NCBI GenBank assembly: GCA_014379925.1
Contig: JACMKY010000445.1
Span: 1 to 8,625 of the forward strand
Source of the DNA: Cytophagales bacterium
GTDB lineage: Bacteria; Bacteroidota; Bacteroidia; Cytophagales; ES-bin-26
Length of the DNA: 8,625 nt
Direction: 5' to 3'
Made by a program: the position numbers and the translations under genes. The notes beneath the pieces are model-generated. The model worked only from the letters and a program-made list of their open reading frames with translations. It was not told the DNA's origin and searched no databases. Positions 1 to 4,849 of this stretch are shown one piece after another; the stretch's first letter is position 1; each line of letters starts with the position of its first letter.

Positions 1-432
1 CAAGATTACGGCTACGCTGATTTCATAAAAACGGTAGACGCCGTAATTGTAGGTCGCAAGACTTATGACAAAGTAATTTCTATGGGCCACGATTTTCCAC
101 ACACCGACAAAGACGCTTACGTAATAACAAGGACTTCGAAACCAAGCATTGGTTCTGTGAAGTTTTACACGAAAAGTTTAAAAGATCTGGTTGCTAAACT
201 AAAGAGCGAACCAGGAAAAAATGTTTTCGTTGACGGTGGAGCAGAAATAGTAAATGCTTTACTTAAAGACAATCTTATTGATGAGTTTTATATTTCAGTT
301 ATTCCAATTATTCTTGGTGACGGAATTTCATTATTCAGAAGTGGTACATCAGAAACGAAATTAAAACTTGTAAATTCAACGTATTTTGACAAAGGGCTCG
401 TTCAATTGCACTACGTTCGGGCAGACAATTAA
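1..432 (+). CDS. DHFR/RibD C-terminal-like reductase, 5'-truncated by window edge
   Basis: The frame is open from base 1, so the gene starts before the window; 143 codons are visible and roughly the first 30 residues are missing compared with the usual ~175 for this family. It reads as a dihydrofolate-reductase-like fold protein of the RibD C-terminal / YwjB / YyaP type. Visible family features are the VIVGRKTYD segment near visible residues 15-23, the DGGAEIVNALL segment (the glycine pair that contacts NADPH in the family) and the closing block ILGDGISLF. Such proteins are soluble NAD(P)H-dependent reductases; the substrate cannot be read from sequence, and most of these paralogues are not true folate reductases. 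An ATG at 82 is internal to the fold and is not the real start. Base and codon use is clearly more AT-rich than in every other gene of the window, which suggests a different origin from the block beginning near 600. Confidence 0.85.
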   Translation, partial: QDYGYADFIKTVDAVIVGRKTYDKVISMGHDFPHTDKDAYVITRTSKPSIGSVKFYTKSLKDLVAKLKSEPGKNVFVDGGAEIVNALLKDNLIDEFYISVIPIILGDGISLFRSGTSETKLKLVNSTYFDKGLVQLHYVRADN

Positions 433-602
433 GCAAGCTAAAACGGTCGAACCAAGAAACCCAGCCCACAAATCGGTTTAGCGAAAATGGCGGCTGACGA
501 AGTTAACGTAACGTTTGGACTTTTAGCTGGCTTTAGTTCAATACCGATAGTAAGTACTTCTATTCCGTCACTTCGTCAAACCGAAAACCGCTGGTCAACA
601 CC
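433..602. other. Non-coding spacer with nested inverted repeats, AT-rich side of a composition junction
   Basis: No convincing gene is seen here. Several inverted repeats are present. GCTAAAA at 437-443 is complementary to TTTTAGC at 521-527. TCGGTTTAGCGAA at 473-485 pairs with TTCGTCAAACCGA at 572-584 (11 of 13). TGACGAAGT at 495-503 pairs perfectly with ACTTCGTCA at 570-578. AAGTACTT at 552-559 is a self-palindrome. The spacer follows the reductase stop directly and ends where GC-rich sequence begins. From memory, Bacteroidota genomes carry similar structured spacers between small AT-rich cassette-like genes, but I cannot confirm a match. No integron attC core (RYYYAAC...GTTRRRY) is convincingly present. 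Confidence 0.45.
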
Positions 603-659
603 GAACGAACCCTGAGCAAGGCCAACCGGAAGATTCCGTATTTACCATCGAATGGCTAA
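603..659 (+). pseudogene. Severed 3' end of an upstream operon gene (remnant)
   Basis: In the frame whose codons begin at 603, the sequence reads as GC-rich, coding-like codons ending ...NRKIPYLPSNG and a TAA stop at 657-659. This stop overlaps the start of the dehydrogenase gene by 8 bases (the ATG at 652 and the TAA share ATGGCTAA), an arrangement typical of adjacent operon genes. Upstream the frame stays open only to a TAG at 534-536, and that stretch has the AT-rich character of the foreign-looking spacer. I read this as the tail of a gene that once preceded the dehydrogenase and lost its body at a junction near 590-603. The product cannot be identified from about 20 residues. It could also be chance read-through of an intergenic region. 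Confidence 0.4.
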
Positions 660-1464
660 TAACTTGTTTTCCTTGCGCAACAAAACCGCCGTCGTCACCG
701 GGGCCTGCGGACTGATCGGGAAGCACCATTGCCAGGCCCTGGCCGAAGCCGGGGCCAACGTGGTGGTGGCCGACGTGGACGAACCAGCCTGCCGCGACTT
801 CGCCCGCCAACTGCCGGAGGGTCCGCACCTGGGCCTGCGGGTGGACGTAACCGATGCCCAATCCCTGCGCGCCGCCCGCGACCGGATTCTGGCGCAATTT
901 GGTCACCTGGACGTGCTGGTCAACAACGCCGCCATCAACGACACGTTCGAAAATCCGGCGTTGGCGGCCGACTTGTCGAAGTTCGAGAACTTTCCGCTCG
1001 ACGTCTGGCAAAGGTCGTTGGCGGTAAACGTGACGGGCGTGTTTTTGTGTTCGCAGGTGTTCGGTACCCCGATGGCGGAGCAAGGCCGGGGCAGCATCAT
1101 CAACGTGGCTTCCACGTACGGCATCGTGGGGCCGGACCAGTCCATCTACGTCAACGCCGACGGCGAACAGACGTTTTACAAATCCGCTTCCTACCCGGCC
1201 ACGAAAGGTGCCGTGATCAGCTTCACGCGTTTTCTGGCGGCGTACTGGGGCAAAAAAGGCGTGCGGGTGAATACTTTATCGCCGGGGGGCGTGGAAAACA
1301 GCCAGGACGAATTCTTCATCGGTAACTACAGCCGGAAAACCCCGCTGGGACGGATGGCCGCCCCCGACGATTACCAGGGCGCGGTTGTGTTCCTGGCCAG
1401 CGATGCTTCCGCCTACATGACCGGCGCCAACCTGGTCGTCGACGGCGGCTGGACGGCCATATAG
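652..1464 (+). CDS. Short-chain dehydrogenase/reductase, PtmA-like (nonulosonic acid locus type)
   Basis: A 270-residue classical SDR with a Rossmann fold, predicted soluble and NAD(P)-dependent. Seen: a nucleotide-binding motif TGACGLIG at 16-23 (a variant of TGxxxGxG with Leu at the usual second-Gly position), D41-V-D after beta-2, NNAA at 91-94, N126, S154 in NVAS, catalytic Tyr181 and Lys185 in YPATK, and the PGG turn at 211-213. The spacing from Ser154 to Tyr181 is about 27 residues, longer than the usual ~13, because of an inserted loop (about 156-178). The C-terminus ends in the family's MTGANLVVDGGWTA block. From family knowledge this sequence type, including the loop, resembles PtmA-like reductases found beside NeuB genes in flagellin- and surface-glycan loci. 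The next two genes support that reading. The exact substrate is unknown. ATG at 652 is the natural start; no Shine-Dalgarno is visible. Confidence 0.88.
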   Translation: MANNLFSLRNKTAVVTGACGLIGKHHCQALAEAGANVVVADVDEPACRDFARQLPEGPHLGLRVDVTDAQSLRAARDRILAQFGHLDVLVNNAAINDTFENPALAADLSKFENFPLDVWQRSLAVNVTGVFLCSQVFGTPMAEQGRGSIINVASTYGIVGPDQSIYVNADGEQTFYKSASYPATKGAVISFTRFLAAYWGKKGVRVNTLSPGGVENSQDEFFIGNYSRKTPLGRMAAPDDYQGAVVFLASDASAYMTGANLVVDGGWTAI

Positions 1465-1509
1465 ACGATGGTCAATGATCTCCACCGAATCGTTAACTGA
1501 CAATTGAAA

Positions 1510-2019
1510 ATGGATCTCATCAGGGAAAAAGCGGGTAAGATCAAGTTGGTGTTGACTGACTCCGACGGGGTGCTGACCGACAATGGGGTATATTACTCGG
1601 CCAACGGCGAAGAGATGAAACGTTTCTCCATCCGCGACGGGATGGGCGTGGAACGCTTGCGGAACCACCGGATTGAAACGGGCATTGTAACCGGTGAAAC
1701 CTCACCTTCGGTGGCGAAGCGGGCCGAAAAATTGCGCATCACCGAACTGCACCTGGGGGTGAAAGACAAGGCCACCAAGTTGCAGGAAATCATGCTGCGC
1801 AAACACCTGCGGGCGGAGGAAATTGCCTTCATCGGCGACGACACCAACGACCTGGAAGCACTGCAACGGGTGGGCTTGTCGGCTTGTCCGGCGGACGCGA
1901 CGATTTTTGCGAAACAAATTTGCGATTATATTTGCGCCACCAACGGCGGCCACGGTTGTTTCCGCGAACTGGCCGAACTGATCATTGCCAGTAAACAGAC
2001 TGTGAACGATAAATTATAA
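1510..2019 (+). CDS. HAD phosphatase, KdsC/YrbI type (nonulosonate/KDO phosphate phosphatase family)
   Basis: A 169-residue protein of the KdsC family of cap-less HAD hydrolases, which act as tetramers and remove phosphate from KDO-8-phosphate or from 9-phosphates of nonulosonic acids. Seen: motif I with nucleophile D17 and acid/base D19 in DSDGVLTD (17-24), motif II T61 in GIVTGE, the KdsC-type GVKDK at 83-87, motif IV IGDDTND with D110, D111 and D114, and a C-terminal GGHGCFRE loop (146-153) of the kind that reaches the neighbouring subunit's active site. Length is normal for the family (about 160-190). It lies 45 bases after the dehydrogenase and upstream of a NeuB-like synthase, so a nonulosonic-9-phosphate phosphatase role is more likely than KDO synthesis. 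I chose ATG 1510; a TTG at 1504 is possible but adds only two residues. The same domain also occurs fused to CMP-sialate synthetases; here it stands alone. Confidence 0.87.
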   Translation: MDLIREKAGKIKLVLTDSDGVLTDNGVYYSANGEEMKRFSIRDGMGVERLRNHRIETGIVTGETSPSVAKRAEKLRITELHLGVKDKATKLQEIMLRKHLRAEEIAFIGDDTNDLEALQRVGLSACPADATIFAKQICDYICATNGGHGCFRELAELIIASKQTVNDKL

Positions 2020-2094
2020 ATTAAGAATTATAAATTACGAATCGAAATATTGAAAAGTGATTATGCAATGTAATTCATAATTCGTAATCCATAA
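2012..2094. repeat. AT-rich direct and inverted repeat between the phosphatase and synthase genes
   Basis: A perfect 12-base direct repeat AATTATAAATTA occurs at 2012-2023 (overlapping the phosphatase stop) and 2026-2037. An inverted repeat pairs TTATAAATTACGAAT at 2028-2042 with ATTCGTAATCCATAA at 2080-2094 (13 of 15). In a shifted register, AATTATAAATTAC at 2026-2038 pairs with GTAATTCATAATT at 2070-2082 (12 of 13). The block is strikingly AT-rich inside a GC-rich operon. It may be a small repetitive element or a hairpin that separates transcription of the two genes. Confidence 0.6.
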
Positions 2095-2099
2095 CTTTG
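2092..2099 (+). promoter_or_regulatory. Candidate Bacteroidota -7 promoter box before the NeuB-like gene
   Basis: TAACTTTG at 2092-2099 matches the TAnnTTTG -7 consensus of the Bacteroidota housekeeping sigma factor exactly. It would place a transcription start near 2105 and a leader of about 30 bases before the ATG at 2137. No clear -33 TTTG box lies at the expected spacing, so the call rests on one box and its position. Confidence 0.35.
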
Positions 2100-2136
2100 G
2101 CCCTTGATCAACTTCACTAACCCCACCAATCCTTCC

Positions 2137-3039
2137 ATGAAACCCATCGAGATCAAGAAGAGCCGCAGCATCGGGACCGGGCAGCCCACCTACATCATCG
2201 CCGAAATCGGCATCAACCACAACGGTTCGCTCGACATTGCCAAGCAACTCATCGACGCGGCCGTGCACGCGGGTTGCGACGCGGTGAAGTTCCAGAAGCG
2301 CACCCCGGAGTTGTGCGTGCCCAAGGACCAGTGGAACATCGAGCGCGACACGCCCTGGGGCCGGATGAGTTACATTGACTACAAGCGCAAAACGGAATTC
2401 GGCCTCGAAGAATATTCCGCCATCGACGATTACTGCCGCATCAAGGGCATCGACTGGTTTGCTTCCTGCTGGGACGAGCCTTCCGTGGATTTCATCGAAC
2501 AGTTCAATCCGCTCCTCTACAAACTGGCCTCCGCCTCCCTCACCGACCTGCCCCTGCTGGCGAAAGTGAAAGCAACCGGCAAGCCTTTTATGCTCTCCAC
2601 GGGCATGTCCACCCGGCAGGAAATCGAGCAAGCCGTGCGGTTCGTGGGTTTGGACCAGGTGATGATTGCCCATTCCACCTCGGCGTACCCGTGTCCGCCC
2701 CAGGAATTGAACCTGCGCATGATCCACACGTTGCAGGCGATGTATCCGAAGACGCCCATCGGTTATTCCGGCCACGAAACCGGCCTGGCCACCACCGTGG
2801 CGGCCGTGGCCCTGGGGGCCTGTTTCATTGAGCGGCACTTCACCCTCGACCGGGCCACGTGGGGGTCCGACCACGCCGCCTCGGTGGAACCGGGCGGAAT
2901 GGCAAAACTGGTTCGCGACATCCGCGACACCGAGCAAGCCCTGGGCGATGGCGTCAAGCAGGTGTACGAAAGTGAGTTGGGTCCCCTCAAAAGACTCCGT
3001 CGCGAGGTGACCTACGCGGGAGAACGGACCGGGGAGTGA
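2137..3039 (+). CDS. NeuB-family nonulosonic acid synthase lacking the C-terminal SAF domain
   Basis: A 300-residue cytosolic TIM-barrel enzyme of the NeuB family, which condenses PEP with an N-acyl hexosamine (ManNAc or a related 6-deoxy sugar) to make a nine-carbon acid. Seen: AEIGINHNG at 22-30, the PEP-binding-type K51 in VKFQ and K129 in YKLAS, LSTGMST at 153-159, HSTSAYP at 179-185, GYSGHE at 209-214 with metal ligand H213, and IERHFTLD at 231-238 with metal ligand H234. The WGSDHAAS block (242-249) is also family-like. Typical NeuB proteins run to about 335-350 residues because of a ~60-residue SAF (antifreeze-like) domain that closes the neighbouring active site. This one stops soon after the barrel, at ERTGE, and no SAF coding follows in the reading frame. 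From memory, a short sub-group with very similar sequence exists. I chose ATG 2137 over a TTG at 2104 because it begins the conserved part. The substrate is undetermined. Confidence 0.88.
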   Translation: MKPIEIKKSRSIGTGQPTYIIAEIGINHNGSLDIAKQLIDAAVHAGCDAVKFQKRTPELCVPKDQWNIERDTPWGRMSYIDYKRKTEFGLEEYSAIDDYCRIKGIDWFASCWDEPSVDFIEQFNPLLYKLASASLTDLPLLAKVKATGKPFMLSTGMSTRQEIEQAVRFVGLDQVMIAHSTSAYPCPPQELNLRMIHTLQAMYPKTPIGYSGHETGLATTVAAVALGACFIERHFTLDRATWGSDHAASVEPGGMAKLVRDIRDTEQALGDGVKQVYESELGPLKRLRREVTYAGERTGE

Positions 3040-3046
3040 TCAGACA

Positions 3047-3085
3047 CGGACACTTTCCAGGTCATGGGGACTTGGAAAGTGTCCG
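3047..3085. terminator. 17-bp-stem hairpin after the NeuB-like gene
   Basis: Eight bases after the stop, the arm at 3047-3063 pairs with 3069-3085 over 17 bp with a single G-U wobble (3060 with 3072) and a five-base loop ATGGG. The core CGGACACTTTCCA / TGGAAAGTGTCCG is a perfect 13-bp inverted repeat. No T-run follows, so it is not a textbook intrinsic terminator. It could be a terminator, an mRNA 3'-end stabiliser or a REP-like repeat copy. Confidence 0.6.
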
Positions 3086-3099
3086 CCGGCAGTAACGAC

Positions 3100-3115
3100 C
3101 AGGGCGATTGCCCTG
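3100..3115. terminator. Small GC-rich hairpin, possible second terminator
   Basis: CAGGGC at 3100-3105 and GCCCTG at 3110-3115 form a perfect 6-bp stem with a GATT loop. T-rich sequence follows after a short gap (3123-3130). It sits just downstream of the longer hairpin and upstream of the next gene. It could terminate read-through or form part of the next gene's leader. Confidence 0.35.
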
Positions 3116-3151
3116 CTTGCCATTTTGTTTCAATTTAAACCGATTCGATCC

Positions 3152-3349
3152 ATGAAAAGCCCCTTCGTTGAATTTTCCTACTACGACGACCAGGAAGAGG
3201 AGCAGACCGTTACCCTCAACATCAACCACATCATGAGCATCGAACCTTACGAGGGCAGTTGCTTGATCGTGCTGGTTTCCGAAGACGAGTACCACGTTAC
3301 CACGGCTTACGAGGAAATAAAAGAGCAGTTGCAAGCCTGGTACGAGTAA
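3152..3349 (+). CDS. Small acidic hypothetical protein (65 aa)
   Basis: A 65-residue acidic protein with no signal peptide and no membrane segment. The pattern is beta-rich: a hydrophobic strand at 4-9, an acidic turn DDQEEE (11-16), VTLNINHIMSIEPYEG (18-33), CLIVLVSEDEYHV (35-47), then a short helix EEIKEQLQAWY (53-64). The strand-turn pattern 'LN..HI..IEP...' followed by a hydrophobic strand recalls FlbD-like small proteins and the core of LytTR domains, but the similarity is weak and I make no functional claim. ATG 3152 is preferred to a TTG at 3125. It ends 37 bases before the hydroxylase gene on the same strand, so the two are probably co-transcribed. Clean stop, length and composition like its neighbours support a real gene. 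Confidence 0.65.
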   Translation: MKSPFVEFSYYDDQEEEQTVTLNINHIMSIEPYEGSCLIVLVSEDEYHVTTAYEEIKEQLQAWYE

Positions 3350-3386
3350 AGTGGCATCCGTTGTACCCCGACGTTAACCAAGCAGC

Positions 3387-4388
3387 ATGTTCCCGCAAAA
3401 AGTTGAAATCATCACCACCCTCTTCCTGTTTATCTGGCTGGCGGGGTTGCTCATCCTGGAAAGAAAATTCCCGTACCGCCCAGGTTTGCCTTTCTTCCGG
3501 GAAGGATTCTGGGTGGATCTGGTGCTCTACACGCTGATTCAGAGCTACTTCCTCAAAATCATCATTTTCGACTACGTCATCTACCCGCTCGGCGAGCGCT
3601 ATCACTTCTCGTCGTTGCAACTCGTCAGCGGGTGGCCGGTGTGGACGCAAGTGCTGTTTTTCCTCGTCACCCACGATTTCTACATTTACTGGTTCCACCG
3701 CTGGCAGCACCGCAGTCCCCTGCTGTGGCGCACCCACGAGGCGCACCATTCGGGCAAGCACGTGGACTGGCTTTCGGGCTCGCGGTCGCACGCGGTGGAA
3801 ATCCTCATCAACCAGACCGTGGAGTTTGCGCCCATCATTCTGCTGGGGGCCGACCCGATGGTGGTGCCGATTAAGGCCATGCTGGACGCGGTCTGGGGAA
3901 CGTACATCCACTCGAACGTGAACGTGAAGTCGGGCTGGCTGCAGTACGTGATCAACGGGCCGGAGATGCACCTTTGGCACCACGCCGATCACCAGGAAGT
4001 TTTCCACGCCAACTTCGCCACCAAGTTCGCCTTCTGGGACTGGCTCTTCGGTACGGCTTACCTGCCCGGCCACAAACCGGAGCGTTGGGGCCTGTATTAC
4101 GACTATCCAAAGGATTATTTCCTGCAACACGCTTTCTCGCTCAAGCGCTTCGACGAAAGAAAACTGCTGGCCAACCCGGTTTTCCGAAAATACTACTACC
4201 TGCGTCCCAATTTGTTGCGCCTGCTATCGAAGCCCGTGGCCCGTCCCGGCAAAGCCGACGGACCGCGGCCATCCACCACCCCGGCGGTGGAAACGGCGGC
4301 TTCCGGGCTGGTCTCCGAAGCAACCGGCCGCCCGGAGTCGGGGGAGCACCCCGTCACCGCCGCCGTTCGCCAACCCGTCCGGCAATGA
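3387..4388 (+). CDS. Fatty acid hydroxylase superfamily (sterol desaturase-like) membrane di-iron enzyme
   Basis: A 333-residue integral membrane protein of the fatty acid hydroxylase / sterol desaturase family, whose members use a histidine-bound di-iron centre and O2 to hydroxylate or desaturate lipids. Seen in order: a hydrophobic segment at about 8-24, a second at 42-62, a third at 84-97, the histidine boxes HDFYIYWFHRWQH at 96-108 and HEAHH at 117-121, a further hydrophobic stretch at about 148-165, and HLWHHADH at 195-202. The set gives the eight or more histidines expected. After about residue 285 the protein carries a ~48-residue tail rich in Pro, Ala, Thr and Gly with no family similarity that I can see, probably disordered. 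The stop overlaps the next start (ATGA), so translation is likely coupled to the transporter. The lipid substrate is unknown; carotenoid, sterol-like and ornithine-lipid hydroxylases all share these boxes. Confidence 0.87.
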   Translation: MFPQKVEIITTLFLFIWLAGLLILERKFPYRPGLPFFREGFWVDLVLYTLIQSYFLKIIIFDYVIYPLGERYHFSSLQLVSGWPVWTQVLFFLVTHDFYIYWFHRWQHRSPLLWRTHEAHHSGKHVDWLSGSRSHAVEILINQTVEFAPIILLGADPMVVPIKAMLDAVWGTYIHSNVNVKSGWLQYVINGPEMHLWHHADHQEVFHANFATKFAFWDWLFGTAYLPGHKPERWGLYYDYPKDYFLQHAFSLKRFDERKLLANPVFRKYYYLRPNLLRLLSKPVARPGKADGPRPSTTPAVETAASGLVSEATGRPESGEHPVTAAVRQPVRQ

Positions 4389-4753
4389 GGTATTGGTTCT
4401 ATCTTTTCCTGGCTTCCTGCCTGGAAGTATGCTGGATTTACAGCCTTAAATACCTGGATGTAAAGCGAATCCGCGGCATTGCCTGGGCGGATTTCTTTTC
4501 GGATGCCACCCAGTTGGCCACCTTGCTGCCGCTGCTGGGCTACATCGCGTTCGGGTTGGGCAACATCGTGCTGTTTTCGCTGGCCATGAAGCAGATTCCG
4601 GCGGCGACGGCCTTCGCGGCCTGGATGGCGATGGCGCTGGTGGGCGTAAAACTCGTGGATACGGTGGTGTTTAAGGAGGCCTTTTCCTTTACCCACCTCG
4701 CATACCTGGCCTTGATTGTCATCGGCATCATTGGCCTGAAGAAGACCATTTGA
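4385..4753 (+). CDS. Small multidrug resistance (SMR) family transporter, Gdx/SugE-like
   Basis: A 122-residue, four-helix inner-membrane protein of the SMR family, proton-coupled dimeric exporters of cationic compounds. Seen: helix 1 at about 3-22 with the essential glutamate at E14 in SCLEVCW, followed by LKY (as in the guanidinium exporter Gdx/SugE type rather than EmrE); helix 2 at about 44-66; helix 3 at about 71-95 with IPAATAFAAW (W80 at the family's conserved tryptophan); E98 before helix 4; helix 4 at about 102-119 with the LALIVIGIIGLK ending. It is longer than the usual ~105 residues because the loop between helices 1 and 2 (about 23-43) is extended. The start ATG at 4385 overlaps the hydroxylase stop by the sequence ATGA. 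Substrate (guanidinium, quaternary amine or lipid-related) cannot be told; the shared unit with a lipid hydroxylase is the only contextual hint. Confidence 0.85.
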   Translation: MRYWFYLFLASCLEVCWIYSLKYLDVKRIRGIAWADFFSDATQLATLLPLLGYIAFGLGNIVLFSLAMKQIPAATAFAAWMAMALVGVKLVDTVVFKEAFSFTHLAYLALIVIGIIGLKKTI

Positions 4754-4778
4754 CCGCCGTGCTGGCTTTAAGCAATGA

Positions 4779-4846
4779 TAAGTCGTAATTCAAAAGCCGT
4801 ATCAGTCGTGCAAAGCCACGACCTGCGGCTTATCATTTACGACTTA
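4779..4846. terminator. Nested three-stem hairpin between convergent genes
   Basis: The outer stem is a perfect 10-bp pair, TAAGTCGTAA at 4779-4788 with TTACGACTTA at 4837-4846. The middle stem is AAGCCG at 4794-4799 with CGGCTT at 4826-4831, and the inner stem is GTCGTG at 4805-4810 with CACGAC at 4817-4822, closing on CAAAGC. An alternative pairing uses ATGATAAG at 4775-4782 with CTTATCAT at 4829-4836. It fills the gap between the convergent transporter and amylase genes, so a bidirectional terminator is the simplest reading. Its complexity also resembles REP-like palindromic elements. Confidence 0.65.
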
Positions 4847-4849
4847 CCA

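Noticed and set aside
433..602. Classical integron attC site
   Set aside because: Inverted repeats exist, but no RYYYAAC / GTTRRRY pair is placed at the ends, and no integrase gene is in the window.
2035..2937. Long open frame on the - strand opposite the NeuB-like gene
   Set aside because: Antisense shadow of a well-supported TIM-barrel gene; Gly/His/Arg-rich with no family pattern.
3040..3151. A frameshifted SAF domain downstream of the NeuB-like stop
   Set aside because: Reading on past the stop in frame shows no SAF-like sequence, and the two hairpins begin within a few bases of the stop.
3297..4130. Long open frame on the - strand opposite the hydroxylase gene
   Set aside because: Shadow of the gene carrying the histidine boxes; rich in Val/His/Arg and without a recognisable domain.
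3974..4384. Upstream extension of the SMR transporter frame
   Set aside because: The extra ~137 residues are the wrong-frame translation of the hydroxylase. The first membrane helix with E14 starts at the ATG at 4385.
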